From: Candidatus Burkholderia humilis
Lineage (GTDB): Bacteria > Pseudomonadota > Gammaproteobacteria > Burkholderiales > Burkholderiaceae
Direction of reading: 5' to 3'
DNA: 54,518 nt
NCBI GenBank assembly: GCA_001184405.1
Contig: LFMX01000030.1
Location: forward strand, 1-54,518
Positions 27,616 to 36,683 of this stretch are shown in pieces (the first letter of the stretch is position 1; each line of letters starts with the position of its first letter). Made by a program: the position numbers and the translations under genes. The notes below the pieces were generated by a model. That model saw only the letters and a program-made list of their open reading frames with translations. It was not told the origin of the DNA and did no database searches.

Positions 27616-29084
27616 CCGAACGCTTGCGAAAGTGCGTCGAGATCGAGCGATTGCGCGAACGCATCCGCCAAACGGTCTAGCGATACCTCGCGCAGCGCCG
27701 GATAGTCGAGCGGCTGCGCGTCCTTCACGCCCGCCCACGCGAGCAGCGTGGCGCAGGCTTCGGGCGTATCGAAAATGCCATGCAGATACGTCGCGGCGAT
27801 CTGTCCGTCATCGGACATCGCGCCATCGGGACAGCCCGTATCGAGCGCGACCAAAGGCCGTTCGAGCGCCGCGCCGTGCGCGCGTCCCATGTGGACTTCG
27901 TAGCCGCGCACCTCGGCTTGCGATCCATCGATCGTCAGGAAACCGCTCACGTTTTCGAGCTGCTTCTGCGGCGTGAGCACCGTGGAAAGCGCCAGCAAAC
28001 CCAGCCCCGGAACGCAACCGGCAGCGCCTTCGACACCGTCCGGATCGTCGATCTCACGCCCGAGCATCTGCATGCCGCCGCAAATGCCGAGCACTTTGCC
28101 GCCGTATCGCAGATGCCGCTCGATCGCGCGGTCCCAACCGTTGTCGCGCAACCAGGCCAAATCGCGCTGCACGCTTTTCGAGCCCGGCAACACGATCAGA
28201 TCGGCAGCAGGCGGCGTCACGCCCGCGCGGACATACGAAAAATCGACTTGGCTGTGCGCACGCAAGGCATCGAAATCCGTGTGATTGCTGATGCGCGGCA
28301 ACGCCGGCACGATCACCTTCAGCGCCGCCTGCGCGCCGCGCGCGTGCGGATGACTCGGCAGCATGTCCTCGGCATCGAGCGTGAGTCCGTGCAAATACGG
28401 CAGCACGCCGAGCACGGGCTTGCCGGTCTGCGCTTCGAGCCAGTCGAGCCCGGATTTCAGCAAACCGATATCGCCACGAAACCGGTTGATCACGAACCCG
28501 CGCACGCGCGCCCTTTCGCTCTCCGACAGACACGCCAGCGTGCCGACGAGATGCGCGAACACGCCGCCGCGATCGATATCCGCGACCAGCACGACAGGGC
28601 AATCGACATGCTCCGCAAACCCCATATTGGCGATGTCGCGATCACGCAGATTGATTTCGACCGGACTGCCCGCGCCTTCGACGATCACGGCATCGAACTC
28701 ATTGCGCAGACGCGCGTAGGACGCGAGCACGGCTTCGAACGCGGTGCGCTTATATTCGTGATACGCGCGCGCATCGAGATTCGCGTGCGCGTGGCCGTGA
28801 ATGATGACCTGCGCGCCGCGATCGCTCGTCGGCTTGAGCAGCACCGGATTGAAGTCGATGCGCGCCGCCACGCCTGCCGCGACCGCCTGCAACGCCTGCG
28901 CGCGGCCGATTTCACCGCCATCGACAGTCACCGCGCTGTTGAGCGCCATGTTCTGCGGCTTGAACGGCGCGACGCGCACGCCGCCGCGACGCGCCAAACG
29001 GCATAGGCCCGCGACGAGCGTGCTCTTGCCCGCGTCGGACGTCGTGCCTTGAATCATCAGCGTGCCGTGAGGTGAAAAAAGCAT
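27609..29084 (-). CDS. cobQ: Cobyric acid synthase
   Basis: 491 residues, intact. It amidates four side chains of adenosylcobyrinic acid a,c-diamide using glutamine and ATP. The N-terminal ATPase part has [18 protein letters not shown] and [13 protein letters not shown]. The C-terminal glutamine amidotransferase has the nucleophile Cys in [10 protein letters not shown] and the His in [11 protein letters not shown]. It is divergent from cobU, and together with cobU, cbiB, cobC and the btuF-like gene forms a late cobalamin or salvage cluster. Corrin ring genes are not in this window. Confidence 0.96.
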   Translation of the reverse strand: MLFSPHGTLMIQGTTSDAGKSTLVAGLCRLARRGGVRVAPFKPQNMALNSAVTVDGGEIGRAQALQAVAAGVAARIDFNPVLLKPTSDRGAQVIIHGHAHANLDARAYHEYKRTAFEAVLASYARLRNEFDAVIVEGAGSPVEINLRDRDIANMGFAEHVDCPVVLVADIDRGGVFAHLVGTLACLSESERARVRGFVINRFRGDIGLLKSGLDWLEAQTGKPVLGVLPYLHGLTLDAEDMLPSHPHARGAQAALKVIVPALPRISNHTDFDALRAHSQVDFSYVRAGVTPPAADLIVLPGSKSVQRDLAWLRDNGWDRAIERHLRYGGKVLGICGGMQMLGREIDDPDGVEGAAGCVPGLGLLALSTVLTPQKQLENVSGFLTIDGSQAEVRGYEVHMGRAHGAALERPLVALDTGCPDGAMSDDGQIAATYLHGIFDTPEACATLLAWAGVKDAQPLDYPALREVSLDRLADAFAQSLDLDALSQAFGQ

Positions 29085-29163
29085 CGGAGACTTCCTATTG
29101 AGCGCTGGGCGTTATCTTAGCCGCGCGGGTTATTGCCTGGAACGCCGCCGCTACAATATCGAG

Positions 29164-29712
29164 ATGACTTCGGAACTGACTTTCATTCTCGGCGGCGCGC
29201 GATCCGGCAAAAGCGCCTATGCCGAACGGCTGGCGGCGGAGAGCGGCTTGCCGGTGACGTACATTGCGACGGCGCGTGTCGATGCCGCGCGCGACGCCGA
29301 ATTCGCCGAGCGCGTGCGGCATCATCGGGAACGCAGGCCGGCGCACTGGCGGCTCGTCGAAGCGCCGCTCGATCTCGCAGATGCACTGCGCGCCGCCGCC
29401 GACGCCGGTCATTGCGTGCTGATCGATTGCCTGACGCTCTGGCTGAACAATCTGCTTTTCACGGGCGAATCGGTAGATGACGATGTCGTCGCGCTGCCTA
29501 CTTCAGCCTTCAACGCGTTCGACGCAGCGCTCGCCGAAACGCGCGGCAAGGTCATCGTCGTGAGCAATGAAATCGGGCTCGGCGTGGTACCACTCGGCGC
29601 GCTGACGCGTCTTTATGTCGATGAACTCGGCCGCCTGAATCAGCGCGTCGCCGCCGCGAGCACGCACGCCGTTTTCATGGCGGCGGGCTTGCCGCTTGCG
29701 CTCAAAGGCTGA
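29164..29712 (+). CDS. cobU: Adenosylcobinamide kinase / guanylyltransferase
   Basis: 182 residues from MTSELTFILGG. The P-loop GGARSGKS covers residues 10-17, ARVDAARDAEFAERVRHHRERRP holds the guanylylated His region, and VLIDCLTLWLNNLLF and VSNEIGLGVVP are family motifs. It phosphorylates adenosylcobinamide and transfers GMP to it (nucleotide-loop assembly). It is followed 4 bp later by cbiB, in one operon. Confidence 0.96.
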   Translation: MTSELTFILGGARSGKSAYAERLAAESGLPVTYIATARVDAARDAEFAERVRHHRERRPAHWRLVEAPLDLADALRAAADAGHCVLIDCLTLWLNNLLFTGESVDDDVVALPTSAFNAFDAALAETRGKVIVVSNEIGLGVVPLGALTRLYVDELGRLNQRVAAASTHAVFMAAGLPLALKG

Positions 29713-29716
29713 ACGT

Positions 29717-30658
29717 ATGCTGACGCTTTCCCTTTATTCGATGGCGCTGCTCGCCGTGCTCGGCGTGATCGTCGATAGGCTGTTCGGCGAGCCGCGCACG
29801 CGGCATCCGCTCGTCGGCTTCGGCACGATCGCGACGCGTATCGAGGCGTGCCTGAACACGGGATTTCGCGCGCGTCCGGCGGGGATTCTCGCGTGGTTCG
29901 TCGCGGTCGCGCCACCGGTGGGTATCGCGTGGATGCTGGTCAGCGCGCTGCCGTTTTCGTATGCGGCGATCGTGCATGTGCTGCTGCTGTGGTTCGCGCT
30001 CGGCGCGAAGAGCTTGCGTGAGCACATCGCGCCGATCGCGCGGGCGCTGAGTTTCGGCGATCTCGATCAGGCGCGCGCGCTGACATCGCAGATCGTGTCG
30101 CGCGATACATCGAAAAGCGATGAAAACGCGCTCTCGCGCGCGGCCGTCGAATCCGCGCTGGAAAACGGCAACGATGCGATTCTCGGCGCGCTCTTCTGGT
30201 TCGCCGTCGCGGGCGGGCCGGGCGCGCTGATGTTTCGCCTCGCCAACACGCTCGACGCGATGTGGGGTTATCGCACGCCGCGTTACCTGCGCTTCGGCTG
30301 GGCGGCCGCGCGCTTCGACGACGTGCTCAACTTCGTGCCCGCGCGCCTCACGGCGGCCAGCTACGCGCTCGTCGGCAACACGCGCATGGCGTGGCATTGC
30401 TGGCGCACGCAGGCGCGCGCGTGGGACAGCCCGAACGCGGGCCCGGTGATGGCCTCGGGCGCGGGCAGCCTGAACGTGCTGATCGGCGGCGCGGCGGTGT
30501 ATCACGGCGTGGTGGAACCGCGTCCGACGCTGGGCGCCGGGCATGAGGCGACGCCGAGAGATGTCGTCGCGGTGCTGCGGCTCGTTGATAAGTCGATGGT
30601 GGTGTGGCTGGCGCTTTTGCTCGTGTCGGCGGTGGTGAGTACGACGGCTTCGGGGTGA
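29717..30658 (+). CDS. cbiB: Adenosylcobinamide-phosphate synthase
   Basis: 313 residues, a multi-pass inner membrane protein (MLTLSLYSMALLAVLGVIVDR; VAPPVGIAWMLVSALPFSYAAIVHVLLLWF). Conserved RHPLVGFGTIATR, VSRDTSKSDENALSRAAVESALENG and YRTPRYLRFGWAAARFDDV match the CbiB/CobD family that joins aminopropanol phosphate to cobyric acid. The usual gene name is cbiB in salvage nomenclature and cobD in the aerobic pathway. Frame intact. Confidence 0.94.
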   Translation: MLTLSLYSMALLAVLGVIVDRLFGEPRTRHPLVGFGTIATRIEACLNTGFRARPAGILAWFVAVAPPVGIAWMLVSALPFSYAAIVHVLLLWFALGAKSLREHIAPIARALSFGDLDQARALTSQIVSRDTSKSDENALSRAAVESALENGNDAILGALFWFAVAGGPGALMFRLANTLDAMWGYRTPRYLRFGWAAARFDDVLNFVPARLTAASYALVGNTRMAWHCWRTQARAWDSPNAGPVMASGAGSLNVLIGGAAVYHGVVEPRPTLGAGHEATPRDVVAVLRLVDKSMVVWLALLLVSAVVSTTASG

Positions 30659-30673
30659 GTGGCTTGGCGCTTG

Positions 30674-30940
30674 GCTGAATGGCCGCGTGTCAGTCGCTGT
30701 CTCGTTCGAACGCGGACGATGCGCTTATGGCTGGCGGTGTCGGAAATGCATGCGACGGTAACGGCGGCGGCGTCGAAGTGAATGGCAATGCGCGCTGCCT
30801 TAGCCAAACGGCCGGGTGTCAGTCGCGGCGGCGTTCGAATGCGGACGATGCTGTTCTGGTTGGCGGTACGGTTGATTCCGGCGGCATTGCGTGCGACTTT
30901 GTCAAATTGCCTAAGCCAAATGGCCGAGTATCGGCCACAC
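30674..30940 (+). repeat. Degenerate tandem repeat between cbiB and cobC
   Basis: Three copies start at about 30674, 30803 and 30915 with the shared core GGCCG-GTGTCAGTCG, then CGTTCGAA-GCGGACGATG. Spacings are about 129 and 112 bp; the third copy is short. It fills nearly all of the 328-bp gap inside an otherwise tight operon. A reverse open frame translates the copies as related peptides (RIRTPPRLTPGRLAK and RVRTRQRLTRGHSAK), but no start or family supports a gene. No cobalamin riboswitch core was recognised here. Confidence 0.7.
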
Positions 30941-30986
30941 GCGGTTTCGGCGATCATTTCGCCTTCGATACCTATTGCACACATTC

Positions 30987-31982
30987 ATGGCTGATTCCGT
31001 TCCACACGGCGGCAACCTGCGCGAAGCCGCACACCGCTACGACATCCCGCTTGAAGACTGGCTGGACTTGTCGACCGGCATCAATCCGTGCGGGTATCCG
31101 GTGCCGCCGGTTCCACCCGATGCATGGCGACGCCTGCCCGAAGACGACGACGGTCTCGCCGCCTGCGCCGCGCGCTATTACGGCGCGCCATCGGCGTTGC
31201 CGGTGGCGGGATCGCAGGCCGCGATCCGCACGCTGCCCGCGCTGCTCCGGCGCGGTACGGCGGGCGTCGCGCCGCTTACGTACGGCGAGTACGCGCCGGC
31301 GTTCGAACGCGCGGGGCATCGGATCGTTACGCTCGATGTGACCGCGCGCGATCTGCCCGCATCGCTCGATCATGTGATCGTCGCCAATCCGAACAATCCG
31401 ACTGCCGAACGTGTGTCGCGCGACACGTTGCTGCGCTGGCATGCGCAACTGGCATCGCGCGGCGGCACGCTGATCGTCGATGAAGCCTTTGCCGATGCCG
31501 ATCCGTCCGCCTCTCTCGCCGATGAAACCGCGCGCAAAGGGCTCGTCGTGCTGCGTTCGGTCGGCAAGTATTTCGGGCTGGCGGGCATCCGCGCGGGTTT
31601 CGTGCTCGCGGCGCCGCCGTTGTTGCGCGAGCTCGGGTCGGCGCTCGGCGCGTGGACGGTCGGCGGACCGGCGCGGCATGCGGTGCGATGCGCGTTCGAG
31701 GATCGCGCGTGGCAACGCGAGACGCGCGATCACCTTCAGCGCGATGGCGTGCGGCTTTCGCACTTGCTCATGCAGCATGGCTTCGATGCGCATTCGACGC
31801 CGCTTTTCTCGTGGATTCCGACGCCCGATGCTTCGGGCTTGCAGCAATCGCTTGCGCGACGCGGTATCTGGACGCGGTTCTTCGCGTTGCCTGAGATGAC
31901 GACGAGCTTGCGTATCGGATTGCCCGGTGCGGAAGGCGAATGGGCGCGGTTGAAGCGGGCGTTGACGGAGGTTGGTGCGTGA
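30987..31982 (+). CDS. cobC: Threonine-phosphate decarboxylase / CobC-type aminotransferase fold
   Basis: 331 residues from MADSVPHGGNLREAAHRYDI. Class I/II aminotransferase fold: DLSTGINPCGYP, then VANPNNPTAERV, VDEAFADADPSASL, and the PLP lysine in LRSVGKYFGLAGIRAGF. It makes aminopropanol phosphate from threonine phosphate for the cobalamin nucleotide loop. Start chosen at ATG 30987; a TTG four codons earlier is possible. Its stop overlaps the GTG start of the next gene, so they are translationally coupled. Confidence 0.93.
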   Translation: MADSVPHGGNLREAAHRYDIPLEDWLDLSTGINPCGYPVPPVPPDAWRRLPEDDDGLAACAARYYGAPSALPVAGSQAAIRTLPALLRRGTAGVAPLTYGEYAPAFERAGHRIVTLDVTARDLPASLDHVIVANPNNPTAERVSRDTLLRWHAQLASRGGTLIVDEAFADADPSASLADETARKGLVVLRSVGKYFGLAGIRAGFVLAAPPLLRELGSALGAWTVGGPARHAVRCAFEDRAWQRETRDHLQRDGVRLSHLLMQHGFDAHSTPLFSWIPTPDASGLQQSLARRGIWTRFFALPEMTTSLRIGLPGAEGEWARLKRALTEVGA

Positions 31983-32872
31983 GATTCAAACTCGTTGCGT
32001 TGTCTGTCGCGCTTTTCGTCGCGGCGCAAGCTCACGCGGCGCTTTCTGTTATCGACGATGCGGGCGCGACGGTCACGTTGGCGAAGCCCGCTGAACGCGT
32101 CGTCAGCCTCGCGCCGCATGTCACCGAATTGCTGTTCGCAGCGGGCAGCGGTGAGCGTGTCGTCGGCGCGGTCAAGTACAGCGATTATCCGAAGGAAGCG
32201 CAGGCCATTGCGCGCGTCGGCGATAACAAGGCGCTCGATCTCGAGCGAATCGCGGCGCTTAAGCCGGATTTGATCGTCGTGTGGCGGCATGGCAATGCCG
32301 AACGGCAGATGGAGCGGCTGCGCGCGCTCGGCATTCCGATTTACTACAGCGCGCCGCGTCGGCTTGCGGATATTGCTGCGAGTATCGATCGGCTTGGTGT
32401 GTTGCTCGGGACTGAAGCGCGTGCGCATTCGGCGGCGGCGGTCTTTACTCGCGATATCGACCGATTGCGGGCGCAATATGCCTCGCGGCCGGCTGTGGGC
32501 GTGTTTTATCAGGTTTGGGATGATCCGCTGATGACGCTCAATCGTGAGAACGTTTTTAGCGAAGTGATTGCGCTGTGCGGTGGGGTGAATGTGTTTGCGG
32601 CGGAGAAGCTGCGTGTGCCTACGATTTCTGCTGAGGCGGTGTTGGCGGCTGATCCTGAGGTTATCGTTACTTCTACCGTTGGTGCGACGGCGTCGGATCG
32701 GGCGCCGCCGGCGTTTGATCGGTGGAAGCGGTGGACTTCGTTGACCGCGGTTTCGCGCGGGAATTTGTTTGGGATCGGTGGGAATTTGATTAATCGGGCG
32801 ACGCCGCGGATCGCGGTTGGTGCGGAGTTGCTTTGTCGGGATTTGGAGATTGCGCGGGGGCGCAGGAAGTAA
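31979..32872 (+). CDS. BtuF-like periplasmic cobalamin/corrinoid-binding protein
   Basis: 297 residues, GTG start overlapping the cobC stop. Signal peptide MRFKLVALSVALFVAAQAHA, then a class III binding-protein fold: RVVSLAPHVTELLFAAGSGERVVGAVKYSDYP, LKPDLIVVWRHGNAERQ, VFYQVWDDPLMTLN, GGVNVFAAEKLRVPTISAEAVLAADPEVIV. BtuF delivers B12 to the BtuCD importer. Here it sits in the synthesis cluster, which favours a corrinoid over an iron-siderophore ligand. No transporter subunits lie in the window. Frame intact. Confidence 0.88.
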   Translation: MRFKLVALSVALFVAAQAHAALSVIDDAGATVTLAKPAERVVSLAPHVTELLFAAGSGERVVGAVKYSDYPKEAQAIARVGDNKALDLERIAALKPDLIVVWRHGNAERQMERLRALGIPIYYSAPRRLADIAASIDRLGVLLGTEARAHSAAAVFTRDIDRLRAQYASRPAVGVFYQVWDDPLMTLNRENVFSEVIALCGGVNVFAAEKLRVPTISAEAVLAADPEVIVTSTVGATASDRAPPAFDRWKRWTSLTAVSRGNLFGIGGNLINRATPRIAVGAELLCRDLEIARGRRK

Positions 32873-32875
32873 AGG

Positions 32876-32906
32876 TTTTTATTCCGTAACCGCCTCCCCG
32901 GCGGGG
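32876..32906 (+). repeat. Dispersed 31-bp repeat, copy 1
   Basis: TTTTTATTCCGTAACCGCCT and the following 11 bases match 52413-52443 at 28 of 31 positions. The inner CCGCC-TCCCC-GGCGG can fold as a small hairpin. Copy 1 abuts the group II intron remnant and copy 2 abuts a long perfect hairpin. Confidence 0.65.
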
Positions 32907-33032
32907 CTTCCGTTCGCTGGGCCTGCCGTCGGTCGGTCCAGCGCCAATTAACTGATCCGAACCGCCGTGTACGGACCCGTACGCACGGTGGTGTGGGAGG
33001 GGCCGGGCCGCGAGGCCTGCCCCTATCCCGAT
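32907..33032 (+). mobile_element. Group II intron 3' remnant (domains V and VI)
   Basis: GAACCGCCGTGTACGGACC and its complement (32959-32994) fold as domain V: a 9-bp lower stem, a 2-base CG bulge on the 3' side, and a 4-bp upper stem. Then GGTGTGGGAGGGGCC with a GC-rich hairpin and CCCCTATCCCGAT forms domain VI with a bulged A eight bases from the end, the lariat branch point. The predicted 3' splice site follows 33032. No reverse transcriptase or domain I lies upstream: btuF ends at 32872. So this is a 5'-truncated intron, not an active element. The left boundary is approximate; 32907-32940 could be domain IV or unrelated. Confidence 0.78.
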
Positions 33033-33066
33033 TTTCTAAAAGCAGTGCGGGTCATCCATAAGCGCG

Positions 33067-33659
33067 CTACCTCGTGTCCTGATCTTCCTGTTCGACGATC
33101 ACGCGCCGCGCCAGCGTCTCCACGATATGCCGCGCAAGCGGCCACGGACCGAAGCCCGCCGCCGTGTTGATATGACTGGCATCGCCGAGATTGACGAATG
33201 CGCTATGCTAGCGCTGTGCGGGCGTCGTTGAGCGGCAGCTGTGCGGGCGTCGTCGAGCGGCATCCACGGATCGGTTTCGCTGCCGACGACGAGCGATGGC
33301 GCATCGATGCGCCGCGCGCTGAACGTGCCCGCAAAGCGAAACTTCGCGGGACTCGCGGGCGCGACGAACAACACGCCTTGCACTTGCGTGTTCGTCTTCG
33401 CAAGCGCATGCGCCGTCGCCAGACAGCCGAAACTGTGCGCGGCGATCACCGTGGGTCCGTCGATATCCGTGAGTACATCGCGCACGGACGCGGCCCATGT
33501 ATCGAGATGCGGCGTCGCCCAGTCGCGCTGCTCGACGCGCCGCGCGAGCGGAAACTGCATTTCGAGCCAGCTTTGCCAGTGCGCATCCTCGTTGCCATGC
33601 AAGCCGGGGACAGTCACGAGCGTGACGATGTTCATGCCTGACGCGCGGTGGTCACTCAT
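33067..33659 (-). pseudogene. RBBP9/YdeN-type alpha/beta hydrolase, broken by a 25-bp duplication
   Basis: The N-terminal part MNIVTLVTVPGLHGNEDAHW, the nucleophile elbow VIAAHSFGCLATAHAL, and APSLVVGSETDPWMPLDDAR match the small serine hydrolase family. The C-terminus is intact in another frame: HSAFVNLGDASHINTAAGFGPWPLARHIVETLA, including the catalytic His, with a stop at 33067-33069. The break is exactly a tandem duplication of 25 bases (33213-33262), not a multiple of three. Start could be 33659 (MSDHRASG) or 33635 (MNIV). A mechanistically clear, recent loss. Confidence 0.9.
33213..33262 (+). repeat. 25-bp tandem duplication inside the hydrolase gene
   Basis: GCTGTGCGGGCGTCGTTGAG followed by CGGCA (33213-33237) is repeated at 33238-33262 with one T/C difference. 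Deleting one copy joins the two hydrolase frames. Confidence 0.9.
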
Positions 33660-33778
33660 CTTCGGGCCTCGCCAAACGGATTCGAGTGACCATTGTCTGT
33701 GAGCGGCGCGCGGGGACTAAACAATATTTAGTGATTTGGTTATGGGGCGCGAGAGCACGTCATCGCGCGTAGAAATGC

Positions 33779-33807
33779 AAAAAGCCCCGCAGTACGATGC
33801 GAGGCTT
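33779..33807 (-). terminator. Intrinsic terminator after the outer-membrane protein gene
   Basis: On the minus strand: AAGCCTCGCA, 6-base loop, TGCGGGGCTT, then T run. One mismatch in the stem. It follows the 33832 stop by about 25 bases. Confidence 0.85.
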
Positions 33808-33831
33808 GTCTGTTCCAACGGTCGAGACGGC

Positions 33832-34494
33832 TTAGAACCAGTACGTCACGCCCACTTTCACGATCGGATAAAATCGCAGCTTGTCCGCCTTGTTCTGCAA
33901 GTCCTGCTTTTCCGCGTCGATGTTCGCCTGCCCCGCTTCCGCGACGATTTGCGCCGGCACGTCGAAGTCGATACGCGGACGGCCATAGGCCACGCCTGCA
34001 TCGAAGAAGGCGGAGAAGCCTTTGGACGCCACCGGCGTATGCCCGAAACCGATGCCGATATACGGCCGCACCGTCGGGAATTTCGCCTTCGCGTGGATGC
34101 TCTGGCCGAGCGTCGAGTACGCTACGCCGTTGATCGTGTACGTGCTGCTCGGGCTGGTCGCGGTCGCATCGACGTTATCGCCGCCGATCAGCGTGCCCGC
34201 CGTGATGCGAAAGCCCACCGTGCTCGGCGCGGGGAAGAAGTCGAGATACAGGCCGCCGTGATAGATATGCGCGGTGCCGTTGTAATGCAGGCCGCACGCA
34301 TCGAAACTATGCGAAAACGCGATGCCGTTGAACTCCGCGCGCACGTTGTCGCGCGTGCTGAGCTGTTCCGAATAACCGATACCGACGCCTTCCGTGCCCA
34401 CCTGCCCATACACTTCGCGCGCGTGCGCAACAGGCGAGGAGAGCGTGGAGAACACGACGATACCTGCCGCAAGCGCGACCAACGACTTCTTCAT
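33832..34494 (-). CDS. Predicted outer-membrane beta-barrel protein
   Basis: 220 residues. Signal peptide MKKSLVALAAGIVVFSTLSSPVAHA, then alternating strands rich in Gly, Tyr and Phe (REVYGQVGTEGVGIGYSEQL; GGLYLDFFPAPSTVGFRITAG; RPYIGIGFGH) and a C-terminal Phe (VKVGVTYWF), the BAM signal. It resembles the OmpW or lipid A deacylase-like small barrels but lacks a motif that names it. A coiled stretch AEAGQANIDAEKQDLQNKADKL before the last strand is unusual. Start at ATG 34494; a TTG two codons earlier is possible. Intact, between two dead genes. Confidence 0.78.
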   Translation of the reverse strand: MKKSLVALAAGIVVFSTLSSPVAHAREVYGQVGTEGVGIGYSEQLSTRDNVRAEFNGIAFSHSFDACGLHYNGTAHIYHGGLYLDFFPAPSTVGFRITAGTLIGGDNVDATATSPSSTYTINGVAYSTLGQSIHAKAKFPTVRPYIGIGFGHTPVASKGFSAFFDAGVAYGRPRIDFDVPAQIVAEAGQANIDAEKQDLQNKADKLRFYPIVKVGVTYWF

Positions 34495-34595
34495 TTGCAA
34501 GAGCTTCCTAAGAGTGGAACAACGCGTTGGCTAGTTCGCAGGCGACGCGTCGATGTCAGTGATAGCTCTGTTATCGGAAACGTTTAAGAAATTCT

Positions 34596-35914
34596 TTAGC
34601 AAGCGTTTGCGGAAATTCGCTGTTTTACGGTCGATGCGGAAAAAATGACCGTTGCGATGACGCCGTGCGGCTTGGCATCGTCGAGTTCGATGCGCGCGCC
34701 GATCCGCGCCCCAATCGTCCCGGCGATCGACAGGCCGAGTCCCGAGCCGTCCGCGTCGCTGCCGAGCACGCGATAGAACGGATCGAATACGCGCGCGCGT
34801 TCTTCCGGCGCGATGCCCGGCCCGGAATCCTCGACGCGCAGCCACGGTTGGCCGTCGCGCATGCCGGTGGACAAATCCACGCGCCCGCCGTGCGGCGTAT
34901 AGCGGATGGCATTATCGACGAGGTTTTTCACGAGAATCGTGAGATCGGCGACGGGCGCGCGCACGACGATATCCGCATCGCTCGACACGCCGATATCGAT
35001 GTCCTTCGCCTCCGCGAGCGGCATCAGGTCTTCGAGCACGTTGGGAAAAAGGTCCTGTACGCGAGTTGCACGTCGCCCGACGGCGTGCCGTCCTGAAGCC
35101 GCGCGAGCGTCAGCAATTGATTGAGCAGCGAGCGCGTACGCGCGAGGCCGCGCCGCAGCGCATCGAGCCGTTCGCGCGCGGGCGCGGACAATTCCACGCC
35201 GCTCAGCCGTTCGGCCTGTAGCGACAAGGCCGTCAGCGGCGAGCGCAGTTCGTGCGCGGCATCGGCGACAAAGCGGCGTTGCAGTGCCACCGACGCGTCC
35301 ACGCGCGCCAGCAGCCGGTTGATCGCGACGACGAACGGCGTGATTTCGGCGGGCAGCGCATCGCCGGAAAGCGCGGAGAGGTCGTGTTCGGGACGCGTGT
35401 GCGCCGGAGAGCGCGGCGAGCGGCCGGAACATGCGCCGCACGATCAGATCAGCGTGCCGAGCAGCACCAGCGCGAGCGCGACGAACGGCATCACCGTGGC
35501 GAGTGCGCTGTTGTGCGCGATTTCATCGCGTCCGGCGGTTTTCTGGCCGATCGCGACACGCGTGCTATCGTCCAAAGTTTTGACGACGATGCGCCACGCC
35601 GCGCCATCGACATTCGCGTTCTGCAAGCCGTTGGGCAACGTGGCGGAGAACGCGAGCGGCGCGCGTTCGGTCATCGTCTGAATGACCAGTTTGGACTCCA
35701 GATCGACGTCACTAACATGCCCCAAAGTCTCGCGCTGCATGGTTTCGAGGCTGCGCAAGGTGACTAGAGCGGCGATCTGACGCAACTGTCCGTCCTGCAA
35801 TTCGTTGGCTTCGTGCAACGCCGTCTTGAACGCGACGATGCCACCGATCGCCGCGATCACCACGATTAGCGCCGATAACTACGCCGACAGCCTGAACTGA
35901 AGCGATCGCGTCAT
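34596..35914 (-). pseudogene. Sensor histidine kinase (QseC/TctE type), TAG plus frameshifts
   Basis: Starts ATG 35914 (MTRSLQFRLSA), overlapping the regulator stop by 4 bp. The twelfth codon is TAG (35879-35881) where homologues are expected to have Trp (LSAWLSAL). Reading on: first transmembrane segment LSALIVVIAAIGGIVAF, a periplasmic sensor, then second TM MPFVALALVLLGTLI, with a frame break near 35450. The DLSALSGDALPAE linker and H-box AADAAHELRSPLTALSLQAERL lie in another frame (about 35385-35075). A third break near 35060 leads to LFPNVLEDLMPLAEAKDI and the ATPase motifs NLVDNAIRYTPHGG and GSGLGLSIAGTIG. The kinase is dead by at least four lesions. Confidence 0.9.
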
Positions 35915-36495
35915 GTCTGCTTGGCGACCATCCAGCCGACGCCGCGCACGTTTTTGATCGCCGTCGCGCCGAGTTTCTTGCGCAGCGAGTGAATCAGAAA
36001 CTCGACCGCGTTGCTTTCGACTTCCTCGTTCCAGCCGTAGATGCGTTCTTCGAGTTCGGCGCGCGAGAGGATTGCGCCGGGGCGGATCATCAGTGCTTGC
36101 AGCAGCGCGAATTCGCGGCTCGACAGACGCGTGACGATGTCGCCGGACGTGGCTTCGCGCGTCGCCGGATCGAGCGTGAGGACGCCGTTGGTCATGACGG
36201 GCGCCGCCCGTCCGCCGCGGCGGCGGATCACGGCGCGCATGCGGGCGCGCAGCTCGGACATATCGAAGGGCTTGACGAGGTAATCGTCCGCGCGCCACAC
36301 GGATCGTAGGACGTCGATGCCGTCCGCGCCGGGCAGACCGAGATCGAGCAGGATCGCGTCGTAAACGTGGGTGGCGAGGCTCGTTTGCGCGAGTCTGCCG
36401 TCGCGCACCCAGTCGACGGCGTAGCTGCTGTCGCGAAGCTCGCCCTGCACGGCTTCGCGGATCATCTGATCGTCTTCGACCAGTAACACTCGCAT
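35911..36495 (-). CDS. OmpR-family response regulator with receiver-domain deletion
   Basis: 194 residues instead of about 222. MRVLLVEDDQMIREAVQGEL, the phosphoacceptor Asp51 in ILLDLGLPG, and the conserved Lys75 in VKPFD are present. The sequence jumps from DGIDVLRSVW to RADDYLVKPFD. About 28 residues carrying helix alpha3, strand beta4 and its Thr/Ser switch (usually near TPVLIVTARD) are missing in frame. The C-terminal winged helix (LSSREFALLQALMIRPGAILSRAELEERIYGW) is complete. Phosphotransfer signalling should be lost; DNA binding might remain. The partner kinase is broken. The frame is open, so automatic annotation will call it normal. Confidence 0.85.
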   Translation of the reverse strand: MRVLLVEDDQMIREAVQGELRDSSYAVDWVRDGRLAQTSLATHVYDAILLDLGLPGADGIDVLRSVWRADDYLVKPFDMSELRARMRAVIRRRGGRAAPVMTNGVLTLDPATREATSGDIVTRLSSREFALLQALMIRPGAILSRAELEERIYGWNEEVESNAVEFLIHSLRKKLGATAIKNVRGVGWMVAKQT

Positions 36496-36620
36496 GGCGT
36501 GTCTCCGGGCGTTCATGAGCGCCGCGAGCGGAAAGGGCTGCATGGCGTGTGCGTCATCTTTTGGCATCGATGGACGTTACGATCCCGGAGAATAGGCGGG
36601 CGATGCTTAGGAACTGGACG

Positions 36621-36658
36621 AAAAAAAACGGGCCGGAGTCGTGAGACTCCGGCCCGTT
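36621..36658 (-). terminator. Intrinsic terminator after the porin
   Basis: Perfect 12-bp stem CGGGCCGGAGTC / GACTCCGGCCCG, loop GTGA, followed on the minus strand by eight T. Confidence 0.95.
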
Positions 36659-36683
36659 CTACTTCAAATCGATGCAGCGTTGC

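Noticed and set aside
30674..30940. CRISPR array or cobalamin riboswitch
   Set aside because: Only three imperfect, long-period copies without uniform spacers; no B12-box core was recognised.
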